Assembly (NCBI GenBank): GCA_026027325.1
Contig: JAMSLZ010000011.1
Coordinates: 310,001 to 374,000, forward strand
Origin: Actinomucor elegans
Taxonomy: Eukaryota; Mucoromycota; Mucoromycetes; Mucorales; Mucoraceae
DNA length: 64,000 bases
Direction: 5' to 3'
In this document: in pieces, positions 7,920 to 20,053 of the stretch
Numbering within the stretch: the first letter of the stretch is position 1
Layout: every line of letters begins with the position of its first letter
Position numbers and translations under genes: made by a program
The notes under the pieces: model-generated
Told to the model about the DNA's origin: nothing
What the model saw: only the letters and a program-made list of their open reading frames with translations
Database searches by the model: none

Positions 7920-9641
7920 ATGCAAATGTTTTTACATAAAGAAAAAGTCAAACCGCCGCGTAGTTTGCGGTCTGCACGGCTATCTGTTGTTAAAAATCAA
8001 ATCTCGACTCCAGTAATTCAAGCCTCAGTAGCATCGCCGAAAAAAGTCATCAAAGCATTATATGATTATCAAGCCCAAAGTCCTAATGAATTATCTTTTG
8101 CTCGAGGCGATTTCTTTTTGGTCACAGCAAGAGAGACCGATGCTAATTTCTACGAAGCGTTTAATCCTATCACTAATTCTCGAGGTATTGTGCCTGTGCC
8201 TTACTTTCAAGTTCTCGAGAAACATGAGAAAGCTATGGTCGATTCTGCCCATAGCAATCAGCTAAAAGATGAAGGTAAAAGTACATAATTCTGTAAACTA
8301 CATTAAAGAAACTTAATTCTCTGTTTTAGTTCACAGTAATAACAAGGCTCAGCCATTGTATGGCATTGTGCTATACGACTTCCAGGCAGAACGCTCGGAT
8401 GAATTGGATGCTAAGGCGGGTGAGCCGATTATTATTATAGCCCAATCCAATGCTGAATGGTATGTAGCAAAACCGATTGGCCGTTTGGGTGGACCAGGAT
8501 TGATTCCTGTTGCTTTTGTGGATATTCGCGATGCTTCGACAGGCCGTACTGTCAATAATTACACACCTCAATCGTCTTTTCCAAACGTTGAAGACTGGAA
8601 AAAACAAACACTTGGTTACGAAGCGTCTAGTATCCCACTGAATCATATTGAACAGCACATGCGACAAATGTCTATTGAAGAAGAGGAAGAAGACCCCGTA
8701 CACGAGTATTATCAACCTGATAATTTATTGGATAATTATGGTATGATGCATTTAGCTAATACTTCATCATCCTCTATGCTGGACAAAGATAAGGCAATTG
8801 TTGTATCTGCTTATATTGATTCGCATATCTTGGAAGGTGACCAGTATTGGTTTATTGTGTTTGCAAAGTTGAATAATGGAAAGCACCGAGTACTCTATCG
8901 ACTCTATGAAGGTACGAAAGAAACAGTAAATGGATCAACAAAGGCTGATCATCTGATAGATTTTTATGATTTTCAAATCAACTTTTTACAAGAGTTCCCC
9001 GCAGAAGCTGGCAAACAAGACCAAACGCGCATTCTGCCTTTTATGCCAGGCCCATTAGATACAGTTGATGATAATATTACAGGTAAAAGTCAGTTCAGTT
9101 AGTAGATAGATAGATAATAACACGTGTTTTTATAGCCGATCGTGCTCGAGATTTATCAAAATATTGTGAAGATCTATTGAAACTACCAAGATATTTAGCA
9201 GAAAGTCCTTGGGTACAAGATCAGTTATTTGGTATTCATGAAGGTGATATTGAAACTGAAATTGATCCCAGCAATAGCCCCAATAATACTAGTACTACAA
9301 CTGCTACTCCAGCAACACCGATAACTCCAGCAACACCGATGACTCCAGCAACGCCAATGACTCCAGCAACGCCAATGACGCCAATGACGCCAATGACGCC
9401 AATGACACCTAATACAACTAGTACTTCCACAATCAAAGTCAAGATTATCTACAAAGATGAAATATTCGCCATCAAAGTGCCTGTTCCAAGTACAATTGAA
9501 TTCTTAAAAGATAAAATCATGGATCGCCTTGGGTTCGAAGTTCAGTTACAATACAAGTCTGGTGATCGTTTATCTGATTTGAATACAGAAACGTTTGAAG
9601 CAGCTGTCAAATTGGGAAAACTGACAGTTGTAGCTTCTTAA
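7920..9641 (+). CDS. BEM1: Bem1/Scd2-type polarity scaffold (SH3-SH3-PX-PB1)
   Basis: Exons 7920-8274, 8330-9082, 9136-9641 (537 aa; introns 55 and 53 nt, phases consistent). Domains: SH3-1 at about residues 42-100 (ALYDY.. start), SH3-2 at about 126-188 (VLYDF.. start), PX at about 275-400 (phosphoinositide binding), a Thr-Pro/Met-Thr-Pro linker at about 426-463, and a C-terminal PB1 at about 469-537 with a basic start (IKVKIIYKDE) of the Lys-bearing type that binds the OPCA motif of Cdc24. This order is diagnostic of Bem1/Scd2, which holds Cdc42, its GEF and PAK kinase together at growth sites. Length matches the family (about 530-550 aa). RhoGDI is the next gene downstream. A T-tract ends 56 nt before the ATG. 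Confidence 0.93.
9299..9412 (+). repeat. Coding minisatellite (ACTCCAGCAACACCG / ATGACGCCA units)
   Basis: In-frame tandem units inside BEM1 encode ATP-x-TP and then MTP triplets between PX and PB1. Units shorten from about 18 bp to 9 bp toward the 3' side, suggesting slippage-driven length change of the linker. Confidence 0.8.
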
Positions 9642-10122
9642 CAAATTACTTTACTATTTAACTTACTAATCACTTTACGTACTTATTCCATCTATTTCTA
9701 TTACACATTAAAGTTGTACATCACTAATATATAATCAGAGCACGTTTCTTCTTTGATTATAACAAGTATATCCATCTGAAAAAAAAAGGCTATCCAAAAG
9801 CTCCAATTTAATTGTTATTATTAGTTTTTTATGTCATATCATGGCTTGTAACTAATATACTTGTCAGGCAAATCTACTTGATTGTCCTTTTTTTATTGAT
9901 GTCCTTTGGATTTTGTTTCAGAGAATAAGAAAACTGGATGAACAGAACTAGTCGGTGTTGAATACTGCAGGCCTATATTCATCAAGTACACGCGCTTTTC
10001 TAGAGGCTAACTGCATCAATTTGCATTCCTATTATTTAAAGCTTCCTTTCAAAGATCCATCGATGTCGCGACTATAACTCTATGTGGTATTGGGAAGATG
10101 GTAAGTTGAACAAGATAGAAGA

Positions 10123-10158
<36 letters not shown>

Positions 10159-11801
10159 TAGAAAACCATTTGGGTAATGCTCATCATCATGCGTCTCAGT
10201 CCATGAACCAGTATATTCATAAGCTTTAGTTGACATTACTGGTAGCTGTTTGAATCAGGATATTGTATACTATGGAAGAACAACAGCATCTAATACGAGT
10301 CTATAAGGTATATGTATAAACCAAGCTAATACATTACTATGATAAAATATAATTTTGAAAAACATTTAACATCTATCTATGGAGGTGTGTAGTCATTCAA
10401 AGCAACTCATTTGCAAAAAGTTTACATTTTTGTCCGGAAATCATTAATTTATCGTGCCTTGTTCTTTACAGATCCAAATACCATTTAGTGGTCATTTCAA
10501 ACTCATATTTTCAATTCATACCCGCGTTTAATTCTTCCTTATATCATAAAATTACAAAAACTATTAATTTATTCATAATATAACGCTTCTTCAGTCTATT
10601 TTTCTCTCGATAACCATCGTTGGTTTACCTTGATTTACTGATAATACAGGTGCGATTTATAATGATTCCAATGAGGTGTCATCGATCATTATTTTAGTTT
10701 CCGACGCTTTGTGTGTATCATCTTGTCATACCTGCCCATATTGATATAGCATAATGAAACTTAATTCACACAAATGTCCTTGGTTCTATATTGCTTTTTC
10801 TTTTGCAAAAAAGCACCCACGTTTTCTCTTTTTATTAGACATAGAGCTGTGGTTTACTGATTTCAGTTGGGATATCGCGGAACAACATTCAATCTCCGAT
10901 GACGATGGAAAGTATTTGAGCTTATAGTATCAGTCCACATGGATGATATCGTGATGAACCATAGTTTATCCAAAAACACTCAATTTTTCTACTTTTTTCT
11001 CTCCCGAGAAGCATGTAATTGTCTCATTTTATTGAAAACATAGAGGCAGTTTGACCTTATGTTAATCCCCGCTTCAATTTCAGTCATCATTGTAGAGCAG
11101 CCTTTCGTATCTGCCTACATGGACACCTGATCATAAAATTTGATTCATGTAATAGAGCTTGCTGTATTTCATATATATTTCGATATGTTTTGTGGAGAAA
11201 GAGGTGAGGGGTTTTAAGGACATCACATTCAATTGCCGGACATCCATCTTTATTTCAGGGCATGATCTCGCTGGTGTATTCCCTTTTAGATAGTATAGTA
11301 GGGCCTATTTTCGTACGCAGCGCAAGGCTCTATATTGACCATTATATCAAATGGTTACCATTATGCTTCGTTTGAATCTACTGTTCAGGGCAAAAATAAA
11401 ATAAAATAAAAATAAATAATAAAAAAAGGACCTATTGCTTTTTGAAAACCAGTTATGATCTCCCAAAGCGCCCTAATAATTTTTGTTTATTTACCATATC
11501 AGGACTATAGCAAGTGTATATGCTGCAGCACTTGATGAATCGAATGAAGAGTTACTGTCTTTAATTAAAGAAGGGTAGTAGTCTATTTTTACCGCTTTCA
11601 GGTGGTACACCCATAAGTTAACACGTTTTTTTTTACTCTGCAATTCAAAAGCCGCTTATACGCGTATATCATGTACACCTTCTGTGGTTCTTGTTTGCTT
11701 GATTATTGCTACTGTGAGTGCGTGTATCTTTTTTTTAATATTTTTTTCCTTCTTTCCTTTTCTTTCTTTTTCTTTTCTTTCTTATAACTTAATTTTATAA
11801 A
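9642..11801. other. 2.2-kb stretch between BEM1 and RDI1 without a supported gene
   Basis: It contains a T32 tract (10126-10157). Several 25-40-codon open stretches with plausible composition occur on the + strand (for example 11263-11378 and 11500-11575), but no splice-coherent gene could be assembled. A pyrimidine-rich tract (about 11725-11785) directly precedes the RDI1 ATG. Confidence 0.4.
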
Positions 11802-12688
11802 ATGACTGACCATCACGAAGAAGATGACCTTGCACCTACACAAACCACAGGTTATAAGCCTGGAGAAAAGAAGTCTCTTCAAGAATATCAATCACTAGAT
11901 GCTGGAGATGAGTCCTTGAATAAGTGGAAAGAATCTCTCGGTTTAAACAAGTCGACTGAAAGTAAGTAGTAAAGGAAATAGAAAGGAAAATGTATCTCAA
12001 CGAGTCTATTTTTTTTTTTTAATCAAGCTGGCCCTCATGATGATCCTCGTAGAGTAAGTTTTTATTTTATTATTTTTACATGTGGTGCTTTAATCTGTTG
12101 TTAACCCTTTTATTTAGGTGATTGTTGAATATATTGCTCTTGAAGTTGAAGGACGTGATGATGTTTTGGTTGATTTATCTACTCCCCGTAAGTAATGAAA
12201 CAATGCTTCCCAGTATTGGTATTGATTTTTTTTCTAGAGGCTATTGATCAAGCCAAGAATGCACCTTTTACTATTAAAGAAGGTGTTGAATACCGTATGA
12301 AAGTCAAGTTTAGAGTCCAACATGACGTTGTGTCTGGCTTAAAGTACTTGCAGGTTGTAAAGAGAAAGGGCATCAGAGGTACGTGTGTACAACCAACCAA
12401 ATAAAAACAAATAAAACTTACTTTTTATTTTTAGTCGACAAGACCGAAGAAATGATTGGCAGTTACGGTCCTTCTGCTGAACCTTATGAGAAGAAGTTTC
12501 AATCTGAAGAAGCTCCTTCTGGCATGCTTGCTAGAGGCCATTACGAGGCTAAGGTAAATATACGCACACATGTATATTGTAGTTAATAGGCATAAATACT
12601 CATTGTCTTGTAGAGTAAATTCGTTGATGATGATGGTGTTTCACACATGGAATGGACTTGGTCTTTCGATATCAAGAAAGACTGGTAA
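11802..12688 (+). CDS. RDI1: Rho GDP-dissociation inhibitor
   Basis: Six exons: 11802-11961, 12028-12053, 12118-12187, 12238-12378, 12435-12553, 12614-12688 (196 aa, the normal RhoGDI length; all phases fit). The N-terminal arm is acidic and flexible. The Ig-like fold carries family signatures: [30 protein letters not shown], a GSYGP motif, [11 protein letters not shown] and the closing WSFDIKKDW. RhoGDI extracts prenylated Rho/Cdc42 from membranes and keeps it GDP-bound in the cytosol, opposing the Bem1-Cdc24 module encoded just upstream. One exon is only 26 nt. The 3' end converges with the Bax-inhibitor-like gene, with 27 bp between stop codons. Confidence 0.95.
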
Positions 12689-12715
12689 ATAAAATATCTC
12701 TTTATTAAATATAAT

Positions 12716-13754
12716 CTATCGCCCTGGGTATAAAATATCAGGAAATACGTCCATATTATCCGTTAATTCACATACATGATGTATAAAACGGATAGGATAC
12801 ACGAGATCAATAAAGAAATATACATTGGCCAAGAGATAATCATCAGAAATCACATTCTTCATAATATAATATAGTTCCAGAACAATATAGACGCAGATGA
12901 AGCAAGCTATTGTCATAGGATATAGTATTTCAAGTGGGTCCATATCATAAATGTGTCTCATCCATGGAGAGCAAAGACATACTGCACCCAAACTACAGAC
13001 ACTGTAATATTGATGAGTAAAAGTATAATATACAATAGTGAATACATACAATGGAAAAGCACCTGAGAAGGGAAACCGTTTTTGAAAGGTATACAACAAG
13101 CACGCACACATTCCAAACAGTGACATGATAATGACAGACATACCTTCTTGGTAAATTAGCTTGGAAACTAGAGAAGATTTAGTTTAAACCCTCTATACAT
13201 ATACCTTGTATATACCTATGTTGGAGACTACAAGTGACATGGAGATGGAAAAAAGTGCTAGTAGTGATGTTCGTGTGGGTATCGAAAGGTGAAAGTATTG
13301 ACTCCATAACTGCCAAATGATAATCAAAGAGAGTATAAATGTAGGTATCAAAGGTATGTACCAAGTCCAGGTACTATATTCGACGTAAGTAACCATCCTG
13401 TTTTATACATATATATAATTCTATACCTTGTCTTGAGCCAGTCAAAAAGAGGACATACTTTAACTATAAAATAGACCATCAAGGCGAGCACTATAAACTG
13501 GCCTGTTGTAATGATGATGACCCTTCGAACAAACTCTTTTTACATGTGTTAATTCCTTTAATAATCATTTTTTTTTATTTTTTTTTACCCATTTGCTGTT
13601 GGACAGCTAATCGAGACACTGAAATACCAAAAATATCAAGGTCCAAGTGCCCTGAACCATACCGTTGTAAAGGATCTGGTGGAATAGCTGCAGGATAATA
13701 GCGATTAGGAGGTTGCTGTGAATTTGTATTGTTAATGGCGTTATAATTGCTCAT
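12716..13754 (-). CDS. BXI1: Bax inhibitor-1 / TMBIM family membrane protein
   Basis: Exons on the minus strand: 13754-13589, 13535-13427, 13397-13216, 13167-12716 (302 aa if all junctions are right). The Pro-rich N-terminal cytosolic part is followed by FVRRV and about seven hydrophobic segments. Family landmarks are the helix after SIPTRTSL, the YTFQKRFPFSG stretch (equivalent to the AFQTKYDFT motif) and the C-terminal DDYLLANVYFFIDL motif of BI-1/Lifeguard proteins. These are ER/Golgi calcium-leak and cell-death-suppressing proteins; yeast Bxi1 is the homologue. Intron 2 (13426-13398) would be only 29 nt, yet both flanking frames fit the family. Either it is an ultra-short intron or an indel lies here. 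Confidence 0.8.
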
Positions 13755-16700
13755 TGTGTAATCTATTATGTCTATCGTTACAAGGGGAAAACGGGGTTAC
13801 AGGTTATAAAACCAAGTGTCACCATCATCATCATTATCATCAGAATAAGCTAAAGCTGCAGCAACTGTAGGTACCACACACACAAAAAAAAAAAAAAAAT
13901 GTACTACAGTGAAGGAAAGACAACCGAGCCTCGCGGAGTATCTCGGGAAAAAAGCCCTTTCTGAAAGGGCTGAGCTCTTTGACAGCTATCCCTTTGAATA
14001 TAGAGAAACCATCGCAATCTGTTGGTATAAAAAGTACGCAGATATGATACAGCTTTAATCATTCAGAGACGTTTGATTACAGAATGCAAGCCACCCTTTT
14101 TTTTTCAAATTGCTTTTTAGTCTAGTAGATACAGTAGTTTATTTTCAGCATTAATTACTTGTCGGATGCGATATTTACAGATCGTCACAGAATCCATTAA
14201 TTATTAGAAATGTGCATGAGTTAAACATTAATGGTGATAGATTCATCAGTAACTCATTGTGAGCTGATGATTAGCTGCGATATTAAATTATTGGTGAAGA
14301 TCCCGAGATCCTTCGATATACAGCATATATGAAAAAAGTGTAATTTACATTCCATAATTAATGAACAGTATACTCATTGTTTTTCATTCAAAAAGAGCAT
14401 GGCTGATTCAATAGTCCATTCTGGATATGAACTGGCCATCAAATACGACCTGAAATATGGGATTGTTTCGAAGATAATTTCTTACAAAGTCCATGATTAA
14501 ACACCGTATCACCCTTTACATTTTATTTGAGACTATAGGAACATTGTTGGAATATGATGTATAGTAATGTAGATTCGCCATATTAGAGAGTATCCATTGT
14601 GTTTTTATATACATTATGGTTTTTCTAAAACAATTAGGAATTGTCTTTTATTTAGAATAACTCCATGAATCAAAGGAAACATACAGCCCCGTTTAGAAAT
14701 TATTCGATTACTTGAGATAAAAATAAAAATAAAAATAAAAATTAATCATAAGAGAGTAAATGATATGATGAAAGCAAGAGAGAAGAATAATAAATGGAAG
14801 AAAAAAAAAGTTGGTATACTCTAATAGGCATGTATTCTGAACTTACCAAGCCTTCTCGTTTTAACGAAACGATGTATTTATGCAGCCTGGCGATAATCAG
14901 GCTGGAATTTTTTATTGATTTCAAGGGTACGCCTTGTTCATCTTGCTGATGTCGATTTGTTGTTTCTTTCACTCCTTCCAGCAGATACATTAGCAGACAC
15001 AGCAGCATTGCATTCAAAACTTATCAGGGGGACCGTACAATTCAAACGGAGACAAAGAACAATTACAATCATGTTCATATAAACACCCAAATTTGTGATT
15101 TTACAAAAAGGTAATCCACCAGCATCAGGACAAGCTAAAGTATGACGAAAAAATTGTCCATCACTTTGACTTTTTCATCTTGATATAACTATTTTAATAG
15201 GCCATGTCGGATAACTTGAGGGGTTGCTTAGCGTCGCGTGGGATCGCATATTTGGAACTATCTTGAGGATTCCAAGGCTCATATATTGACATGTTGGTCA
15301 GTGTCGGTTTATTCCAAATTCATTAATCAGATACGCCTGGAGCCTGTTTTTCTTGAACAGATTGTGGAATCTAATGCTTGAGGTAAGTTCTTGATATCAA
15401 ACATTGGGAATAGACCAGTTACCTATCATCAAAAAAAGATTTGCATTAAGACGATCTCGTAGTTTTTTTTAACTTAATAGTCGAAGAAAAAAAATTGTGT
15501 GAATCTTAGCCAAAAAAAAGGCCACCTTTTATATATGAGTTTTATCTGGAAATAATACTGTCAATGGATGATCTATTAATACTCATACAATGTTAGAGTA
15601 GGGTTACATGTTCAACTTGATCAAGTTACTAATTGAATCTTTGGTTGCTTTATGTATGCGGTATAAGAAAACTTAATACTCGATCGACAAGATGAGTCAT
15701 TAGTACTCAAACTATATCTGAATATTCGAAGCTGACCGTTGTATTCAGTATTAAAGGAAAGAAATTGAACAGTAAAATAATTAAAAGGATAAAATACAGG
15801 ATCGCCTACTGTAATAGTAAAAGATATGGTTATCTATTCACATTTCTCAATATTAATTCTTGGCAAGTCATTCTAAGAGTAATCAATCACTTGTATCGAT
15901 TGCATATTGTGATACTGAATTAATGGATCATATATGTTTCGACATTTGTCATGCTCGAAATAGTAAAAATTGTCAAACAGGTTAACGGAATTGCCACACG
16001 ACACAACCCCCATTCTCTCCCGATACATCATTATATTAACCTGAATAAACTTGGCTTGTCCATACTTAAAATGGATATGGATAGAACTTGTTGATGCATT
16101 ACTATCGTAGACGAGATTGTATAATAAATGGGGATATAACGCTAACACAATATCTAATCAAACAGTAGACCCTACTAAGGTAATCATTATAATCTCGAAT
16201 CCAAAACAACCATACTAAAAGCCATTATACTAGGCAAGCAAAGTTCATTCATCGATTATCTCACAGAAGACACATGAAAATAATTATTGCGGCTTAATAT
16301 ACGGCTGTATGCCACTATGATTTTGCATAAATAAAGTCCATTTGAACAGGCGATGCTTGAAATTATACATTCAAGGTCAAATAAATTCTTTAGAAAATTG
16401 CCAAAGACCACTAATGTTAACAGCGTGACTATTATTAGTATCTCTAGTCTAGTAAGTATTTTTTTTTACACTATATTTTCAGATAAATGAACAATTATCC
16501 TATTCAGAAACTGCATTCAGTATGTATGCAATTTAATCACCTTTAATTGTTGAAAATGTTTTCGAGTGCTGTCAATTTGATTCTGATTGAGCCACTTTGA
16601 AATTTTTAACTTATTCCTACCGGAGAAATTCCAGAAAACCGATATAGTAATAGCAGTAATGACTTTGCGCACCCTTCTGGTAGTATGTATAAATGCCAGT

Positions 16701-17107
16701 TTCAATATTTGATTTATAGTATGACTATGATTGCTTTTCAATGCATATAATTGCAGCTTTTGAATTTTTTTTTCAATTGGAAAAAAAAAACTTGGTTAAC
16801 TATTGGAAGCAAAGTAAAGCATATATTGATAAGATCATATAAAAGCAAATGAATTCTGAATAAACTCTGATGTGTCTGACTTTGAATGAATTAGCAACAA
16901 GAAGCAAGTATATTCACATCTGGTGTTGTCTGCACCATGTAGCCTCTCAGAACAATAAAAAGGAGGATTACTATAGCTACCTACATATAAACCTACATTG
17001 GCTCCTTTTACGCTGCCCAACCAATTAGTAGTATCAACTTCTGCTCCTTTAAATCATGTATAAAAAAGAAGCTTTTTTTCTGCCATGCATCCTCTTTCTT
17101 CTTTTCA

Positions 17108-17141
<34 letters not shown>

Positions 17142-17149
17142 CTCACATA
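13755..17149. other. 3.4-kb gene-poor stretch before RAX1
   Basis: No well-supported gene. A possible small minus-strand gene or relic lies at 13797-14009 (listed separately). Short open stretches occur at 14399-14500 (+), 14845-15160 (-) and 15200-15300 (-), but no coherent model emerged. A T9-CAATTG-A10 hairpin lies at 16765-16790. Confidence 0.4.
13797..14009 (-). pseudogene. Possible small two-exon gene with in-frame stop
   Basis: Reading minus from ATG at about 14009, codons run MVSLYSKG then TAG, then an open Ser/Arg-rich stretch (KSSALSERAFFPRYSARL). A GT..TACAG intron (about 13929-13871) leads to a final exon with an acidic Asp run and the end TWFYNL (TAA 13799-13797). Splice phase is coherent after the stop codon, and the presequence-like composition is suggestive. 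The in-frame TAG makes it a relic, a misread start or noise. No family was recognised. Confidence 0.22.
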
Positions 17150-18229
17150 ATGCCTCTAGAGAAACCACCTTTACCTACACTAGATGATGTACTCCATCGT
17201 CGCAGTCAACCACCCGTCTGTCTGTATAACTATTACATTGTTTTGCGCGACCGTTTACACCTCGAACCCTTGCTCGATTTTTGGCTAGACGTCGCACAAG
17301 CCGATATCCTATTCAAACGCTATCTAAAATATGCATCGCGCCCACCTACACCTCATCAACCATCTATGCCACCCGTACCTATTCAGCCTTACAACATGCC
17401 CTCCAGTCCCCTTAGTCAAGAAGACCTAGTTACTCATATGCTTTTATCGCACCCACGGACCTCACTTGCAACAACCACTACCTCTGCAACTCATAAGAAG
17501 CCTCCACCAACACTCTCGCAAATGACAGATACGATGGAACGAATTTTTTTGCGATATGTTGTCAGTAATGCGGAAAAGGAACTGTCTCTACCGCATCGTA
17601 TGAGGGAAGACATTGCCAAATATTTTGCTGGCGGTTACGAAAAACCTATGTCGGCAGCAATATTTAGCGAGGCTAAGCAGCATGTAAAACAAGAATTGCA
17701 ACGTACATTTGGGTTGTTTCTGAGATACAAGGTTTGTATGAATCTAACATGGCCACAACAAGTGGGTAGACTGGCAGCAGGGTTGACCATGTTATTGGTG
17801 GGATTTTCTTACGAGTTTTCCATGGTGTTTTTAGACGTCAAACCATGGCAGACCAGATTATGGGTAAAATATATATATATATACTTTAAAACAAGAATAA
17901 CTAAACATTGATGTAGGGTGCTTTGCCTATTGGTCTAGGTGTGTTTCTTATAGTGAGCTCACTCACAGGTATAGATCCTATTTGGGTATTGGTTTTTAAT
18001 CTAAGGTAGATCATGGCAGAACCAAGGTGGAAAGTAGGTCTCAATGTTTTGTTTTTTTTTTTCTTTCGTAATCTCTAGTGAAACAGTGCCTTTCCAATTC
18101 AATCCAATTGTACAGACAAGAGTCAAATCAATACTAAGACAGCGTGCGTTATGGGTAACTGCTATTATTGTTGTAGTGACATTGATCCTGATGGTCTTTT
18201 TTTGTGCGCTTGCTGGAAACAGGCTTTAA
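17150..18229 (+). CDS. RAX1: Rax1-like RGS-domain transmembrane polarity protein
   Basis: Exons 17150-17863, 17917-18005, 18079-18229 (317 aa). The start has the Rax1 form (PTLDDVLHRRSQPPVCLYNYY). An RGS-like fold covers about residues 15-195, interrupted by a Pro/Ser/Thr-rich insert (about 65-115). Three membrane segments follow: about 208-230, 240-265 (across exon 2) and 292-315. Yeast Rax1 with Rax2 marks bud sites at the cortex; in filamentous fungi Rax1 acts in tip growth and polarity. The 3' end converges with the UPF0658 gene (86 bp apart). It is the third polarity gene in 10 kb. The start codon is the first ATG after an (AT)n run at 17107-17133. Confidence 0.88.
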
Positions 18230-18315
18230 TGATATAATGTCAAATACAGAAAGATATATAAAAATGATGGATTAATATTGTTGATTTGTACTATGTATAT
18301 ATAGGAGATTGCTCC

Positions 18316-19838
18316 TTATTCTATGGACCATCGTTCTGGACTTGCTGAAGTCTTTTCTGCTCCATTTGTGGGATGCATTTGATGAGAAGAAGAAGTCAAT
18401 GATGTAGCATGAGATACTATAGATGCATTAGTAGTGTAAGGGAAGTCCTGCATCATGCTACTTACTGTGATTTATTAGTCCATGATTAAAGTTTCTTAGA
18501 CAGATGATAGCAGAAGGGACAGAAGCCTATATTGAACTATTAATAAACAAACAAACAAAAAAAAAACAAGCTCATTTCTTTGAATTGAACATACCAAAAC
18601 AAGCACCATGGCTACACATACTAGTAAAGAAGCAGTTTAGTGTCCTATTTTTTTTTGTTATCCTTACATCTTACTTACAAAAGAAAGTTAAAAACACTTT
18701 TGAGCCTATGAAGCGATCCGGATTTTGCGATATGGTGACCAGCATGTAAATGAAATAAGCCATACTAGCCATGGAAAGCGCTATGAACAAGTACATGTGT
18801 AATTTCCATTCCCGACGCAACTAGTATATAGGTTTTAGTCTTGGTTACTTATAGATCATATATAATAATACATACTCCCCAGTAGGCCAAAGCCAACATG
18901 GCAATAGACACCAAACAACTCAATACGATATGAGTAATCAGTTCTTTAATGATGTTATTCCTTGCTTCCTCATCTGCAGCTTCGGGTAGCCAAGCAACGA
19001 TCAGCAGCACTAGATACTGAATGGAGAACCCGATAAAGAAAAAGAAATCGAACTTGAGTAGCATCATAAAGATCTGATACATCTTGTAACGATCTACGCT
19101 TTTTTGATTAGTTTCATATGCCAGGCCCCGGCTTTTTTTTTTGTGCATATATACCTCGCATGGCTAGGTCAGCACCGATCTTTTTGTAAATTTGCCAACC
19201 GAATTCAAGATACAGTTTATAAGCTAGAAAAATGAAAATGATGGATGCTATCAACATGATACATATTTGCGTGATTTCTGCCCAGCGAGAGGCATGATAG
19301 GCGTCCTTAAGGAACACAATGACCAACTGAACAGTGGGATCATCTTTGTTACTGAATAAATTTGATGATTGATGAAACTGGATAACAGTGTATGCACTCA
19401 TTCCCAATTCAAAAGCGACCAGCGCGATGAGTTGAATAGTGTTTTTCTGAAAGATCTACAAGGGTATTTATCCTTAGCATCATCCTAAAGTTGATATACA
19501 TAAATATACAACTTACGGCATCCAAGACCAGTATCACAGTGAATATCTGGGCAATGATAAACAAGGCGAAATAAACTAACAAAGATCGTGCGTTGGCATA
19601 AGTTGTGATAAGTGTCGATCCAAAGGCCTTTTGGTTGAGTCGTTCTTGATCAATAATGCTGATTTGGTTGGCGTGGCTGCAAAATATAATGATTTCAAAT
19701 ATGATGGCTAATAGTGCTTGTAAGCAAATGGTTAAGAATATGGCTCGCGTCCATGTCGAGTCACCAAACTAGGTTATGTTAGATATAGTTTCTATATTCA
19801 ACATATGCAAGACTTACGACTCTTGATAAAGTCCACAT
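18316..19838 (-). CDS. UPF0658 Golgi apparatus membrane protein
   Basis: Eight exons on the minus strand: 19838-19818, 19768-19517, 19455-19155, 19093-18876, 18820-18679, 18620-18595, 18526-18502, 18464-18316 (377 aa; phases consistent). A polytopic fungal protein of unknown activity, with six to seven hydrophobic segments. Family landmarks are [38 protein letters not shown] followed by [15 protein letters not shown], and a last TM beginning VFLTFF. The C-terminal tail is Ser/Thr/His-rich and ends ERWSIE. Exons 6 and 7 (26 and 25 nt) and the 37-nt last intron are the least certain; the last TM segment is only complete if they are used. Localisation is inferred from the family name. Confidence 0.82.
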
Positions 19839-20053
19839 TTTTGTTATAGGTTTGAGGGTTTATTTCATAAACTAAGCAAAGTACTGTTTGATTAAATATG
19901 AAGGAAGCGAAAAGAAAAAAAAAAAAAAAAGAAAAAGAAGAAAAGTAATTTAACTATATAACTAAATAGGAGTCTGTTAAGAGCTATTCTTAGGGAGGAA
20001 AGGGATACACACACGCTGGTACAAAATCTGTCCTTTTATTAAACACGTTTTTC

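Noticed and set aside
9236..9442. Val/Gly-rich minus-strand ORF
   Set aside because: Antisense of the BEM1 Thr-Pro minisatellite.
9950..11575. Several 25-40-codon open stretches between BEM1 and RDI1 that read like exons
   Set aside because: Different frames of the same segments look equally plausible, stops interrupt them, and no splice-coherent chain could be built.
14399..15420. Short open stretches on both strands (for example MADSIVHSGYELAIKYDLKY at 14399, and minus-strand pieces at 14845-15300)
   Set aside because: No consistent exon chain; both strands give similar apparent coding quality, so chance or decayed relics.
15873..16148. 91-codon minus-strand ORF
   Set aside because: No recognisable protein character or splice context; length is within chance for this AT-rich region.
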